From Paraburkholderia sp. C35 (GTDB lineage: Bacteria; Pseudomonadota; Gammaproteobacteria; Burkholderiales; Burkholderiaceae), in the NCBI RefSeq assembly GCF_003121405.1, contig NZ_QBUY01000006.1:124001-188000 (forward strand): 64,000 bases of DNA, read 5' to 3'. The notes under the pieces were generated by a model, which ran no database searches, was not told the DNA's origin, and saw only the letters and a program-made list of their open reading frames with translations. The stretch's first letter is position 1; each line of letters begins with the position of its first letter. The position numbers and the translations under genes are program-made. Below, one piece after another: positions 17,065 to 26,159 of the stretch.

Positions 17065-17850
17065 ATGACGAGTACATGGTTGCACAGCCTGCCGCTCGGG
17101 CTGATGGCGCTCGCGACATTTGCCCTGACTTTTCTCGTGGGTGCCGTCATCCACGTCGTCACGGGATGGCTTGCGGCCAGCCGGCACGGACGCGCGTATC
17201 GGGCTATATCGCCAGGGCTGCTCTCTCCGCTCGGTGTCATCTTCGGGCTATTCATCGCGTTCACGGCCGCACAGGTGTGGAATGACACGGAGCGGGCGAA
17301 TATCGCGGTCGATACGGAGGCGGGCGCGCTGCGATCCGTTGTCGTCATGTCCGCCGTCTTTCCGGAAGATGCGCAAAAACAGTTGCGCGCGCTCATTCAC
17401 GACTATATCGAATACACGACGTCAACAGAATGGCCAATGATGGGGCAAGGCTCGGCCACGCTGAAGATCAGTCCGCCTGCGCTGAACAAGGCGCTTCAAC
17501 TCGCGCTCGCGTTGCCTGCCGTGACGCCCGGACAGCAGACGGCGCAGCGACAGGTTGCGACATCGCTGGAAGTGGCGCTCGAAGCGCGCCGCCAGCGCAT
17601 CCTGATTAGCCGGTCCGAAGTGAACGGCGTGAAATGGCTGTGTCTGATTTTTCTCGCGGCGTGCCTCATGTTTGCGATCGCGCTGGTTCATTGCGATAAC
17701 CGGCTGACTTCTGCGGTCGCAACGGGGCTTTTCTGTGCGGCGCTGGCGACGACCATGTTACTGATTCTGTCGCACGACAGGCCATTTACGGGGGAGATTG
17801 CGGTGTCGCCTGAGCCGTTGATGCAGGTGATGCCTGCGGATCATGGGTGA
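17065..17850 (+). CDS. Bestrophin-like DUF4239 membrane protein
   Basis: A 261-residue protein with two N-terminal membrane helices (about 10-35 and 50-70: SPLGVIFGLFIAFTAAQVWND), a long soluble segment rich in Ala/Gln/Leu, then two C-terminal helices (CLIFLAACLMFAIALVHC; ATGLFCAALATTMLLILS). The pattern GVIFGLFIAFTAAQVWND followed by a helical domain with ALRS is that of DUF4239 proteins, which resemble bestrophin channels. Function is unproven. It follows an AAGGAGCAAGCTGCA ribosome binding site and has no obvious operon partner. Confidence 0.75.
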   Translation: MTSTWLHSLPLGLMALATFALTFLVGAVIHVVTGWLAASRHGRAYRAISPGLLSPLGVIFGLFIAFTAAQVWNDTERANIAVDTEAGALRSVVVMSAVFPEDAQKQLRALIHDYIEYTTSTEWPMMGQGSATLKISPPALNKALQLALALPAVTPGQQTAQRQVATSLEVALEARRQRILISRSEVNGVKWLCLIFLAACLMFAIALVHCDNRLTSAVATGLFCAALATTMLLILSHDRPFTGEIAVSPEPLMQVMPADHG

Positions 17851-17870
17851 TCGACGGCTAGTGATTCTGT

Positions 17871-17987
17871 TTACTCGTGTACGTCGAACTCGACTCGTAC
17901 GTTGCCGGATGCATCTGTTTTCTTGAGCGCTACAGTCGCAGGGGATAGGGCTGTGCGACTGCGTATCAACCCGCGCAGCAGTTTCAA
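17871..17987 (-). CDS. Possible 38-residue small protein with TTG start
   Basis: A TTG at 17985-17987, preceded by GAGGAGACAAACA (a near-ideal ribosome binding site), opens a frame coding for about 38 residues (LKLLRGLIRSRTALSPATVA..., ending VRVEFDVHE). It lies 48 bases downstream of, and on the same strand as, the hypothetical gene 18036-18617. The strong ribosome binding site in an otherwise empty gap is the main support; no homology is known to me. Confidence 0.35.
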   Translation of the reverse strand: MKLLRGLIRSRTALSPATVALKKTDASGNVRVEFDVHE

Positions 17988-18035
17988 TGTTTGTCTCCTC
18001 GTGTCTTGAACATCTGTTAGTGACGCGCGATGTCT

Positions 18036-18617
18036 TTAGCAAAAGAAATCGACGGCGTAATAGTGTGCTTCCAAATGCCGGATCTTCCATCGACACGCGC
18101 TGAATTTCGGCGCGTCGTCAGGCGACTGCAAAGCAACCACGCGTTCTATTTCGACACGCACGCCGCGTTCGAGTGTGCCGGTTTCGTCGTAAGCGATTCG
18201 CTGATCAACCTCGCCCGCTTGCACATCCTCTTTTCCCTGAAACAGAATGAATGTCCGCTGAGGGTCGGCATATCGTCGGTTTGCGACCAATGCATCGTAG
18301 CTTGCCCGCTTCTCTTCGAACCTGAATTTTTCCGACGCCCATTCGGCGGCATCATGGCCGGGCAAGATCCATTGCGCGGACATATACATGAAGATGACTG
18401 AGATCACACACGACGTTACGCGTAAAACGTGGGCGGCCTTAATGGCTGACCATATCGCGATTGCGGCCCAGATCACTGCACACGCAGCAGGAACAAGCAT
18501 CAGTATGGAAACCATGAACTGATTGCCTGAAACTGCGGCATGACTTATCACGGCGATAGCCGCCGTCGCGCCGAGCAACGGCCAGTTCAGGGAATCGCGG
18601 CTTGAAGTGGGACGCAT
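18036..18617 (-). CDS. Hypothetical membrane protein
   Basis: A 193-residue protein with three to four hydrophobic segments in the first half (LLGATAAIAVISHAAV; FMVSILMLVPAACAVIWAAI; VTSCVISVIFMYMSAQWIL). A soluble C-terminal half (about 90-193) follows, rich in charged residues and ending in HYYAVDFFC. No family is recognised. It sits 16 bases downstream of another hypothetical gene on the same strand and upstream of a small TTG-start frame, so the three may form one unit. GC content is somewhat lower than in flanking genes, which might mean recent acquisition. Confidence 0.6.
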   Translation of the reverse strand: MRPTSSRDSLNWPLLGATAAIAVISHAAVSGNQFMVSILMLVPAACAVIWAAIAIWSAIKAAHVLRVTSCVISVIFMYMSAQWILPGHDAAEWASEKFRFEEKRASYDALVANRRYADPQRTFILFQGKEDVQAGEVDQRIAYDETGTLERGVRVEIERVVALQSPDDAPKFSACRWKIRHLEAHYYAVDFFC

Positions 18618-18633
18618 CCTGTTCGCCTGTCAC

Positions 18634-19140
18634 TCAAGCTCTTTGAGAAAAGCTTCTCTGTGGTGGCAAACGCTCGTGTCCCCGATCATCGATTCCGAGA
18701 ACATGCGCGATGTCGGCGCGGGTTTTGATTACTTCTGGCGTCTCATTCATCGCGTACTTGATGGTTTGCACTGTGACTGCATCGTACGAATGCGCAGTTC
18801 CGAGTTCAATGATGGCGTCGCGTGGTTCGAACGATCCCATGCGCGATCGCACCCATCTGAAGTTGGGCGGCTCAATTGTGCCGCGCTTAACCCGTATCCC
18901 GGCAAAACTCCATTCGCATCGAATTGCTCTGGGCCGATCCGTGAAGATAAATGTCTTCATGAATAGCATGCGACTAACAAGAACGCCTATTAATATTGAA
19001 GCGAGTGCAAAGATCCATGGGCCACTGGCATGGCTATCGCGATGCAACCTTAAACTACTTGCTGCAATGGCAAAGCTGTAGCAGAGCGTCGGCAGTATAC
19101 GGCCCCGTTTCCGGTACGGCACGACAAGTTGATGAGGCAT
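18634..19140 (-). CDS. Hypothetical membrane-anchored protein
   Basis: A 168-residue protein (start at 19140 with AGAGGA just upstream; an earlier ATG at 19194 lacks one). It has two hydrophobic segments in the first 70 residues (ILPTLCYSFAIAASSL; WIFALASILIGVLVSRMLF), then a soluble domain of about 95 residues with MGSFEPRDAIIELGTAHSYDAV. The layout resembles PH-like membrane proteins in which a helical hairpin precedes a small beta domain, but I cannot assign it to a family. It is the first gene of a probable hypothetical operon on the minus strand. Confidence 0.55.
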   Translation of the reverse strand: MPHQLVVPYRKRGRILPTLCYSFAIAASSLRLHRDSHASGPWIFALASILIGVLVSRMLFMKTFIFTDRPRAIRCEWSFAGIRVKRGTIEPPNFRWVRSRMGSFEPRDAIIELGTAHSYDAVTVQTIKYAMNETPEVIKTRADIAHVLGIDDRGHERLPPQRSFSQRA

Positions 19141-19368
19141 CTGCGTCCTCTTGTGTGATTCGGCGTCCGCGCAAAAGATGCCGGATTTCGTCAATGAAGT
19201 GTTGCCAGTGTGTCACGTGTCTGTAAGAACGAATGTTCGTTCCAGCACTGATCACCGAGCGCGCAACGCACCTGCATCAACGCTCACGCAAAAGTCTTCG
19301 AATTCGCCTTTCGAGCGGACTTGCCGATTTGGACATCGCGCAGGTCCGCAATCGAATATCGGCAGGAC

Positions 19369-19836
19369 TCAGGCAGCCCCACCCGACGACGCACGATAAC
19401 GCGCGAGAAAGCGGTCCAGTTGCGCAGCGAACACCTTGGCGTCGTTTTGCGAATACGGTGCCGGGCCGCCCGTTTCGACGCCGGAACTGCGCAACTGATC
19501 CAGCACATCGCGCATGGTCAGGCGCTCCTGGATGTTTTCACGGCTGAACCAGCCTCCGCGTGGGTCGAGCACATGAGCGCCCTTGTCGAGCGCTGCGGCA
19601 GCAAGCGGAATGTCCGATGTGATGACCAGGTCGCCACTCGTGACGAGTTCGACGATGCGGTTATCGGCGGCATCGAAACCCGCCGGCACCTGTAACGCCT
19701 TGATAAACGGCGACGGCGGCGTGCGCATGTACTGGTTCGCGACCAGCGTGACGCATATTTCGACCCGCCGCGCGGCCCGAAACAGCATCTCCTTGACGAC
19801 GACGGGGCAGGCGTCTGCGTCGACCAGCACTTGCAT
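19369..19836 (-). CDS. YaiI/YqxD family (DUF188) protein
   Basis: A 155-residue protein with the signature of the UPF0178/YaiI family: [22 protein letters not shown] at the start, [31 protein letters not shown] in the middle, and [18 protein letters not shown]. The fold is PIN-like and the acidic residues (VDADAC, GFDAAD, SDIPLA) suggest a nuclease, but no activity is established. It is a single gene, common in proteobacteria. Confidence 0.92.
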   Translation of the reverse strand: MQVLVDADACPVVVKEMLFRAARRVEICVTLVANQYMRTPPSPFIKALQVPAGFDAADNRIVELVTSGDLVITSDIPLAAAALDKGAHVLDPRGGWFSRENIQERLTMRDVLDQLRSSGVETGGPAPYSQNDAKVFAAQLDRFLARYRASSGGAA

Positions 19837-19993
19837 GAAAGTATGTCCGATAGTGGGAAGATACCCAATGTTACTGCCCGCGAGCGTTCAAAGCGAATTC
19901 TCGTGTCGCGATCGTTCTGAGGTTGAAGGCCGTCACGGTCCGTGCCGGACTGCAATGGCCGGCACGGCTTTCGATAACAACGCCACTACCTAT

Positions 19994-21295
19994 TCAAAAG
20001 AAGCTTCGTGCATAGACCTTGGACCCGTCTTCGTCGATGAACTCCTCGGTGAGATCCGCGCCGCTCAGCGTAAGCGAGACCAAACCGTTGTACACGCGTC
20101 CGGGATAAAGGAGGTCCGCTACGGTGCGGTTCTCATGCCACACTGCTCCGGGATTGGCGACGAGTGAATCCGGTTCAGCCGCAGGTACTGCGCCGTGACC
20201 CGCGCAACGCGCGTGGATGATGCCGGCTTTGCTGACGCTCGATTGCGTTTGGCCGCGCGTGTCCCGGTCGCTGTAGACGATACCCGCGTGCATATGCCCC
20301 CAGTACCACCACAATTCGAGTCCCGCAAAGCGAGGCGCAATTTGCGCCCATAGCGCGCTTGGCGTCATGCCATCGACTGAGAGTCCGTTGTGGTGACTGA
20401 GAAGGATCGCGCGTTTTGGCTTTGTATAAGTCGCGAGAAGATCATCGAGAAACTTGCATTGGACATCGTCGAGAAAGCCGTGCTGATAGAGATGAATCTC
20501 TTCGGCGTGATAGGCAGTGTCGAGTCCAATTACCAGCCAGTCGTCGTTGACCAGCGCAAAGTAGCTGTTCTTTTTTTGCATGGCAAATTGCGCTGCCGTA
20601 TCCAGCACGGAGTAATACCCTTCTGCGCCCGAATACATTTCATGGTTCGAATTCAGCGTAAAACTTCCTGTCGCGCCTGCACCAGCAGGCCATTTTCCAA
20701 TGAAGTTATTCTGCTCTTCAATATCCGTCCCCGCGTAATAGACGTCTCCGAGATGAACCGTGTAGGTCGGCGTGAGCGCGTTGATCTGTTTGGCCACCTT
20801 CTCGGCGGGCGTGAGCATTCCGTCGGTTCGGTAGTCATAGCCCGTGCCCCAGTCGCCTGCAAGGGCAATCGATGCCTTGGCAGGCAACGAGATAGTCGGC
20901 GGATCGGTTCGGAATGGCGCCTTCGTGTCCGGCGAAAAGTGTTCGAGCCAGCACACGGCCGACTCTGTCCACCTCACATCGAGCGATTCATACGGGTTCT
21001 TGCCGACGATGTCGCCTTCATCCGAGATCGACGACACGGCCATTTCGCCCGTCGATGTCGGCACCACCTGCGCGTGCATCAGCAGGCTCTTTACGTTGGC
21101 GAGAATGTGATGAATCGGCGACGAGTTGGAGTCGCCATTCACAAGATCGGCAGTCTGGCTTTGCGCCTGATTGAGAAGATAGTCGAGCATCTTGTTCTGA
21201 TCGTCGGTGCCCGTTTTCCGGATGTTCGCGACGGCAGACTGTAATCGCTGCTGCAGGTCCTGGAGATAGTCGCCGTTACCATTTGGGTCGCCCAT
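19994..21295 (-). CDS. Calcineurin-like metallophosphoesterase
   Basis: A 433-residue protein with the full set of metal-binding motifs of calcineurin-like phosphoesterases: ALAGDWGTGYD (D), VHLGDVYYAGT (GDxxY), NSNHEMYSG (the GNHE box with S for G), ILLSHHNGLS (H) and YWGHMHAG (GHxH). The first 130 residues form a Gln-rich helical region not found in minimal family members. The ATG at 21295 is chosen for its AGAGGAG site. No signal peptide is seen, so it is probably cytoplasmic. The substrate is unknown, and the genes around it are unrelated. Confidence 0.88.
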   Translation of the reverse strand: MGDPNGNGDYLQDLQQRLQSAVANIRKTGTDDQNKMLDYLLNQAQSQTADLVNGDSNSSPIHHILANVKSLLMHAQVVPTSTGEMAVSSISDEGDIVGKNPYESLDVRWTESAVCWLEHFSPDTKAPFRTDPPTISLPAKASIALAGDWGTGYDYRTDGMLTPAEKVAKQINALTPTYTVHLGDVYYAGTDIEEQNNFIGKWPAGAGATGSFTLNSNHEMYSGAEGYYSVLDTAAQFAMQKKNSYFALVNDDWLVIGLDTAYHAEEIHLYQHGFLDDVQCKFLDDLLATYTKPKRAILLSHHNGLSVDGMTPSALWAQIAPRFAGLELWWYWGHMHAGIVYSDRDTRGQTQSSVSKAGIIHARCAGHGAVPAAEPDSLVANPGAVWHENRTVADLLYPGRVYNGLVSLTLSGADLTEEFIDEDGSKVYARSFF

Positions 21296-21723
21296 GGCAC
21301 GCTCCTCTTGATAGCAATTCGAAAGCCGTATCGACGCATAGTGCGTCGTCGCGTCACTTTCGTTGTGGAGAACAGGAGTTGGAAGATTCAGAACAGAACC
21401 GGCGTGAATCTTCATACGTCATCGCCAGCCGAAATCCAGCATAGGACAACGTTTGCGCAGAACGAACCGCCGTCACGACCAATTGGTGTGCTAGCAGACC
21501 AAGTGCCGATGAATCAGGCGATGTATTGATTTAGAAAGGGTTGGGAAGCAAATCGACAATGCGATACAGGTAAGTGTTCACGCATGTTGCGCCCGGATGT
21601 CACCTTCACGGAATGATCACGCAAGCTGAGGTAGTCTGTGTGCTCTGCAGCATTGTGTCTGTGGGCGGCTGCGCGCCGCCTCGCAAGACGACCGTGATTG
21701 TGACCAGATGGAGGAAACCCACT
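21296..21723. other. Divergent intergenic region, no gene seen
   Basis: The 428 bases between the metallophosphoesterase (minus) and the beta-propeller gene (plus) contain open frames on the plus strand, but none with a convincing ribosome binding site or protein-like composition. It presumably holds the two divergent promoters. I see no strong repeat in it. Confidence 0.4.
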
Positions 21724-22656
21724 GTGGCTACAAAGAATGGCGGTACGCTGTATGTCCTTCAGACACGTCCACCCGCGATCATCGCGCTATCACCGGATGG
21801 CTCGCACGAAGTGGTTGTTGCGAACCTCACGCGCACGCCCGACGGCATCAAGGTCGATGCCGAAACCAGCACGGTCTACTGGACCAATATGGGAACGGGC
21901 ATCCATCTGATCGACAGCGATCCGCCGCCGGGCGCCGTTCCGCCCAACGACGGCACCATCGAAAGCGCGAAGCTCGATGGCAGCGAACATCGCGTGCTGG
22001 TGGCTTCGGGTCTGGCTGGAACGCCGAAAGAACTCGTGCTCGACAAGGAAAGCGATCACCTGTACTGGTGCGACCGTGAAGGCATGCGCGTGATGCGCTC
22101 ACGCCTGGATGGCTCGGAGGTGACGGTGCTGGTGCGCACGGGAAATTTTCCGGACGATACCAACGATGCGAAGCGCCATTGCGTAGGCGTCGTGCTGGAC
22201 AAGGCAAACGGCCACATCTACTGGACCCAGAAGGGCTCACCCGATGCAGGAGAGGGTCGCATCTTCCGTGCTGGCATCGATCTGCCGGCAGGCGAAGCGC
22301 CTGATGGGCGCAGCGATATCGAATGCCTGCTCGCGGATCTGCCGGAACCGATCGATCTCGACATCGATCATCGCGACCACATGCTGTACTGGACGGATCG
22401 CGGCGACGATACGCACGATGGCAACACCCTCAATCGCGCGAAAATCACGCCGTCCGGACTCGCCAATCATGAAGTGCTCGCTCACGATCTGCAGGAAGGC
22501 ATCGGCGTATCGCTGGACGCGCAGGGGCGCCGTGCATTCGTGACCGATCTGGGCGGCAACGTGCGCGAGTTGGACATCGATACGAAGGAAGCGTCACATT
22601 TCACCACCGTTGCGCATCTCGGACCGCTGACGGGTATCGACTACGCCGAAGTCTAG
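21724..22656 (+). CDS. YWTD-repeat beta-propeller protein
   Basis: A 310-residue protein starting at GTG 21724, with GGAGG eight bases upstream; the frame upstream of this looks non-coding. It contains LDL-receptor-type YWTD repeats: TVYWTNMGTG, HLYWCDREGM, HIYWTQKGSP and MLYWTDRGDD, each preceded by an LDKES/LDIDH-type turn. This predicts a six-bladed beta-propeller of the SMP-30/YWTD class. No signal peptide is present with this start. Such proteins in bacteria may be lactonases or binding proteins; neither the ligand nor the activity can be told. It stands alone. Confidence 0.75.
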   Translation: MATKNGGTLYVLQTRPPAIIALSPDGSHEVVVANLTRTPDGIKVDAETSTVYWTNMGTGIHLIDSDPPPGAVPPNDGTIESAKLDGSEHRVLVASGLAGTPKELVLDKESDHLYWCDREGMRVMRSRLDGSEVTVLVRTGNFPDDTNDAKRHCVGVVLDKANGHIYWTQKGSPDAGEGRIFRAGIDLPAGEAPDGRSDIECLLADLPEPIDLDIDHRDHMLYWTDRGDDTHDGNTLNRAKITPSGLANHEVLAHDLQEGIGVSLDAQGRRAFVTDLGGNVRELDIDTKEASHFTTVAHLGPLTGIDYAEV

Positions 22657-22666
22657 ACTTATCTTT

Positions 22667-22699
22667 CACGACCACCCGTGACCGGTTCGGGTGGTCGTG
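22667..22699. terminator. Strong hairpin between convergent genes
   Basis: CACGACCACCCG (22667-22678) and CGGGTGGTCGTG (22688-22699) form a perfect 12-bp stem with a 9-base loop, 10 bases after the beta-propeller stop codon. It lacks a T run on either strand, so it is at best a weak intrinsic terminator or an mRNA 3'-end stabiliser. Confidence 0.5.
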
Positions 22700-22701
22700 C
22701 C

Positions 22702-22902
22702 TCACTGTCCGCTCTCGCGCGACATCGCGTCAACCTCCTCAGCATCGGTCGCATCTGAAAGCGACGCCTGTTCAACCGGCTCGATGCTGGCGGCGAGGCC
22801 CGTCGTCAATCCCGCATGACGCTCGAACAAGGCCCGGAGTTCAGGACGCAATCCATCTCCGCGTTGGGCTGCGAGCGCGTGAAGCGATAGTAACGGCAAC
22901 AT
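22702..22902 (-). CDS. Hypothetical small protein
   Basis: A 66-residue frame from ATG 22902 (GGAGTCC upstream) to 22702, beginning MLPLLSLHALAAQRGDGLRP and ending EEVDAMSRESGQ. The C-terminal part is acidic. The composition is protein-like, but no family is recognised. It may be a real small gene, as it is bounded by the hairpin at 22667-22699. Confidence 0.35.
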   Translation of the reverse strand: MLPLLSLHALAAQRGDGLRPELRALFERHAGLTTGLAASIEPVEQASLSDATDAEEVDAMSRESGQ

Positions 22903-23213
22903 GATCGGACTCCAGTCGTTGAAGGACAGGCGAGTCGCGTATCGCACCATTCACCCACCAGGAATCTCGCCTGCTGTGCGATGCATGCACACGATATGGC
23001 GGCCACTTCGCACAGGCACTCCGATTCTTGCTGTCTCATCGCTATCCATCCACAGTCTCTGTTTGCTTCGCCAGCATGGCGTGCGTCATGTTCCCGTGTG
23101 TCGAGTATTGCAGCAAGAAACGAGGCGCACCCTGCTGCCTGCATCAATATCGTTCAGGCAGAGGGAAGCGAAAACGTCTCTCTCGTTCAACTTCAGTCAA
23201 TGAGGAACACACC

Positions 23214-23663
23214 ATGTCCAAGGAAGATGACAACAAAGCCGTCGTGGGGCGCTGGTTCACCCATTTCTGGGGCGAACAATGCGATCTCAACATCGTCGAC
23301 GAACTCGCTGCGCCCGACATGCTCCTTCAATACTCGTTGCATGAGCCGCGACGTGGTCGCGAAGACATCAAGGCATTCATGAGCGATTTCCGTGCAGCGT
23401 TTCCGGACCTCAATTTCTGGGGCGCCGCCGATCTTATCGCCGAGGGAGATTATGTCGTTGGCCGTTGGGAAGGCGGCGGCACGCATACGGGCATCGCATT
23501 CAGCGATTTTCTCGCTGGGTCGCTACCCGCTGCGACAGGCCGGACAATGCGCTTCACGGGCACGACAGTGCTGAAGCTCAAGGACGGCAAGATCGTCGAA
23601 GAAATCGGGCTGGATGACGGCGTGAAAGCGCTTCAACAACTCGAACTCATCAAGCTGGCGTGA
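23214..23663 (+). CDS. SnoaL-like/NTF2-fold protein (ester cyclase family)
   Basis: A 149-residue protein of the SnoaL-like NTF2 superfamily. Typical parts are NKAVVGRWFTHFWGEQCDLNIVDELAAPDM at the start, HEPRRGREDIKAFMSDFRAAFPDLNF, a WEGGGTHTG beta-strand and the terminal RFTGTTVLKLKDGKIVEEIGLDDG. Family members include polyketide cyclases, limonene-epoxide hydrolase-like enzymes and many proteins without known role. The ATG at 23214 follows TGAGGAAC. It ends before a perfect palindrome at 23727 that may terminate it. Confidence 0.8.
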   Translation: MSKEDDNKAVVGRWFTHFWGEQCDLNIVDELAAPDMLLQYSLHEPRRGREDIKAFMSDFRAAFPDLNFWGAADLIAEGDYVVGRWEGGGTHTGIAFSDFLAGSLPAATGRTMRFTGTTVLKLKDGKIVEEIGLDDGVKALQQLELIKLA

Positions 23664-23726
23664 TCGAACTCGCCGCGTTTGCGCATTTCGCTAGCAACGC
23701 TATGCGCATCTAGCAGCAACCCGACA

Positions 23727-23752
23727 ACGGGCCGAGGTGCACCTCGGCCCGT
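23727..23752 (+). terminator. Perfect 26-bp palindrome, probable terminator
   Basis: ACGGGCCGAGGT (23727-23738) and ACCTCGGCCCGT (23741-23752) pair completely around GC. The second arm is followed by TTTCATCTGTCTTT, a modest T run. It lies about 65 bases after the SnoaL-like gene and is likely its terminator. Confidence 0.65.
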
Positions 23753-24101
23753 TTCATCTGTCTTTGCGTGAATCAGGATTCGCTTAACAACACCACCAGG
23801 AACTTTTGTTTGCCTGCGCGACTCCAACTACTCGCATCGCAATTGATGCATCGTGAAAGCCTGAAGCGGCATCTGCGCCCAATTCGCAGGTAGCCCGTCA
23901 CGCATTCCTCTCGTAGCCCGCTGGCGCATTCTCGCGTCGCCAGACCGCGCGCTACACAGTCTTGTCATCCCTATGTGACTCGCGTGTTTTCGCACTGAGT
24001 CCATACCGCGCTTTTGCGCCATGCCAAAACCTTGACTTGCACGTCAATCATTTCACGTGCTCATCCTGGCGTGCCTAGCGAGTAACGTCGGATTGTCAGC
24101 T
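23753..24101. other. Intergenic region upstream of the MATE gene, no gene seen
   Basis: These roughly 350 bases contain one minus-strand open frame (23828-24022) without ribosome binding site or protein-like pattern. Presumably they hold the promoter for the MATE transporter. I see no other structure after the palindrome at 23727-23752. Confidence 0.35.
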
Positions 24102-25472
24102 ATGTATTCTCTCAACAACGCTTCTCTCGTTCGTCGATACACGAACTATGCAGTGCCTACCGTACTCGCCGCATGGGCGTACTGTATGCACTCCGTCATC
24201 AGCGGCATTTTTATCGGACGTTACGTCGGCGCCGATGCGCTTGCCGCATTGAACCTGCTCGTCCCTTTGCTTTATTTGCCTTATGCATTCAGCGTGATGA
24301 TCGGCGTCGGTGGATCGACGCTGGTATCCCGCCTGCTCGGCGAGCGGCGCGAGCACGATGCCGCCGCAGCCTTTACGCAAGCCCTGTGTCTGATCGCCCT
24401 GTGCGGCCTCGCATTTGCGCTCGCAATCTATTTCTATGCCGACACGTTCGTGCAATGGACAGGCGCACGCGGTGAACTCGCGAGCCTCGCCAAAGACTTC
24501 CTGCACGCCTACGCACCGTTCGTGCTGTTCCCGACGGCATGCTATGCGCTCGAACTGTTTCTGCGTATCGAAGGTGCAGCCCGCTTCGGACTCGTCTGCC
24601 TGACCGCCGGCGGTATCGCCGATGTCGTGCTGACATGGTGGATGGTGGGCCATCTGCATTGGGGCATGCGCGGCGCAGCGCTGGCATCTGGCATCAGTCA
24701 GGCGCTCGCATGCTTGCCGATGCTGGCTTATCACTTCGTCAAGGCACGACACTGTCGTCCTGTTGTCCATGCCTTTACGCGTCTCGATCACGCGTGGCGC
24801 ATGGCTTACAACGGCACGTCGGAGTTTCTCGGCGAGATCGCGCCCAGCGTCACGATCTTCGCGTTCAATCACGCGGTGTTGCGCTGGCTCGGCGACACGG
24901 GGTTGGTCGCCTTCGCAGTGGTCGAGTACATGTCGATGATCGCGTCGGTCACGATGATCGCGCTGGTGCAAAGCATGCAGCCGATCGTGAGCTTCGAGCG
25001 CGGTGCAGGCAACCAGCAGGCCGTCTCGCGCGCATTCGCGATCGGCATCACGTTGACGGCGGGTTTCGCACTTGCTGCGGCGCTGGCGGTCCTCACCGTC
25101 GCACAACCGCTCGGCGCGTTGTTCGTGCCCAACAGTCCGGCAGCGCAGGCAATACTGCGCGACGCACTACCATGGTGTGCTTTAGCGTTCGTGCCCGCTG
25201 CCATCAACGTGGCGATCAGCGGTTATCTGACGGCCATCGAAGCACCGCTTGCATCGATGATCGTCGCCCTGCTGCGCAGCTGGCTGTTGCTGCTGGCCAT
25301 GCTCTGGTTGCTGACGGAATGGCTCGGGCCGCATGGCATCTGGATGACCGTCGCCATCACCGAACTGGTGACGCTCGTCGCGAGCATCGTGCTATATCGC
25401 ACACGTGGCCGGCGTCTGTCGCTAGCTGCGCCTGCGTCGAACTCGGCGAACGGCACGCAGGCGCTGCTATAA
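24102..25472 (+). CDS. MATE-family multidrug efflux protein
   Basis: A protein of about 456 residues with 12 hydrophobic segments and typical MATE features: IFIGRYVGADALAALNLLVPLLYLPYAFSVMIGVGGSTLVSR near the N-terminus and the symmetrical second half (EIAPSVTIFAFNHAVLRWLGDTGLVAFAV). Members exchange cationic drugs or metabolites for Na+ or H+. ATG 24102 gives the expected length; the frame is open from a GTG at 24057, without an obvious ribosome binding site for either. It is convergent with the acetyltransferase gene, only 10 bases away. Confidence 0.9.
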   Translation: MYSLNNASLVRRYTNYAVPTVLAAWAYCMHSVISGIFIGRYVGADALAALNLLVPLLYLPYAFSVMIGVGGSTLVSRLLGERREHDAAAAFTQALCLIALCGLAFALAIYFYADTFVQWTGARGELASLAKDFLHAYAPFVLFPTACYALELFLRIEGAARFGLVCLTAGGIADVVLTWWMVGHLHWGMRGAALASGISQALACLPMLAYHFVKARHCRPVVHAFTRLDHAWRMAYNGTSEFLGEIAPSVTIFAFNHAVLRWLGDTGLVAFAVVEYMSMIASVTMIALVQSMQPIVSFERGAGNQQAVSRAFAIGITLTAGFALAAALAVLTVAQPLGALFVPNSPAAQAILRDALPWCALAFVPAAINVAISGYLTAIEAPLASMIVALLRSWLLLLAMLWLLTEWLGPHGIWMTVAITELVTLVASIVLYRTRGRRLSLAAPASNSANGTQALL

Positions 25473-25482
25473 GCAAAGGCGT

Positions 25483-26016
25483 TTAGCCATCCACGGGTTG
25501 AGCGGGTGTGTCGAGCAGCAACTGATAAAACGCAAGGTCCAGCCAGCGGCCGAACTTGAACCCGACTTCCGGCAACGTGCCCACGTGCCGGAAGCCAAGC
25601 CGTTCGTGCAAGGCAATGCTGCCGCTATTCGTCGCGTCGATACCGCCGATCAGCGCGTGCACGTTGTTCTGTCTGGCGGCAGCGATGATCTCTTGCATCA
25701 CCACGCGCCCCAAGCCTTTGCCGCGATGACCGCCATGGATATACACGGAGTGCTCCACCGTGTATTTGTATGCGGGCCACGCGCGGAATGTGCCATAGCT
25801 GCCGAAGCCGAGCAGCACGCCATCGCTGTCTTCGACGCCAATCACCGGGAAGCCGCCCGCGCGCTTCGCCTCGAACCACGCGACCATGTTCTGCGGCGTC
25901 CGCGCCTTGTAGTCATACAGCGCGGTCGAATTGACGATCGCATCGTTGAATATCGCAAGGATTGCGTCAGCGTGACGCTCGAATGTGCATTGGACGATGG
26001 TGTGTTCAGTCATCAT
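25483..26016 (-). CDS. GNAT acetyltransferase, phosphinothricin/methionine-sulfoximine type
   Basis: A protein of about 177 residues whose sequence follows the Pat/Bar/YncA (MddA) group: IFNDAIVNSTALYDYKART at residues 20-40, the acetyl-CoA pyrophosphate loop in YIHGGHRGKGLGRVVMQEII, GGIDATNSGSIALHERLGF and VGFKFGRWLDLAFYQLLL. These enzymes acetylate L-phosphinothricin or L-methionine sulfoximine. Adjacent ATGs at 26016 and 26013 are equally good starts after GGGAAC. A TTCCA-N6-TGGAA inverted repeat lies about 50 bases upstream. Confidence 0.88.
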   Translation of the reverse strand: MMTEHTIVQCTFERHADAILAIFNDAIVNSTALYDYKARTPQNMVAWFEAKRAGGFPVIGVEDSDGVLLGFGSYGTFRAWPAYKYTVEHSVYIHGGHRGKGLGRVVMQEIIAAARQNNVHALIGGIDATNSGSIALHERLGFRHVGTLPEVGFKFGRWLDLAFYQLLLDTPAQPVDG

Positions 26017-26066
26017 GTGTTCCCGGTTGGCGGAAAGCCATTTCAACCCGTTCGATCGGCGGTAGT

Positions 26067-26082
26067 TTCCAGTATATTGGAA
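26067..26082. promoter_or_regulatory. Inverted repeat TTCCA-N6-TGGAA upstream of the acetyltransferase
   Basis: TTCCA (26067-26071) and TGGAA (26078-26082) flank GTATAT, in the AT-rich gap between the acetyltransferase and MarC genes (both minus strand). A further TTTCC follows at 26086. It could be an operator or part of the promoter; support is only the symmetry and position. Confidence 0.3.
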
Positions 26083-26159
26083 TTATTTCCAGAAAACTAA
26101 CATTTTGGGGCGATCGTTCGGAGACCCAAGCCGATGGCGACGGGAAACATCGCTGCGTA

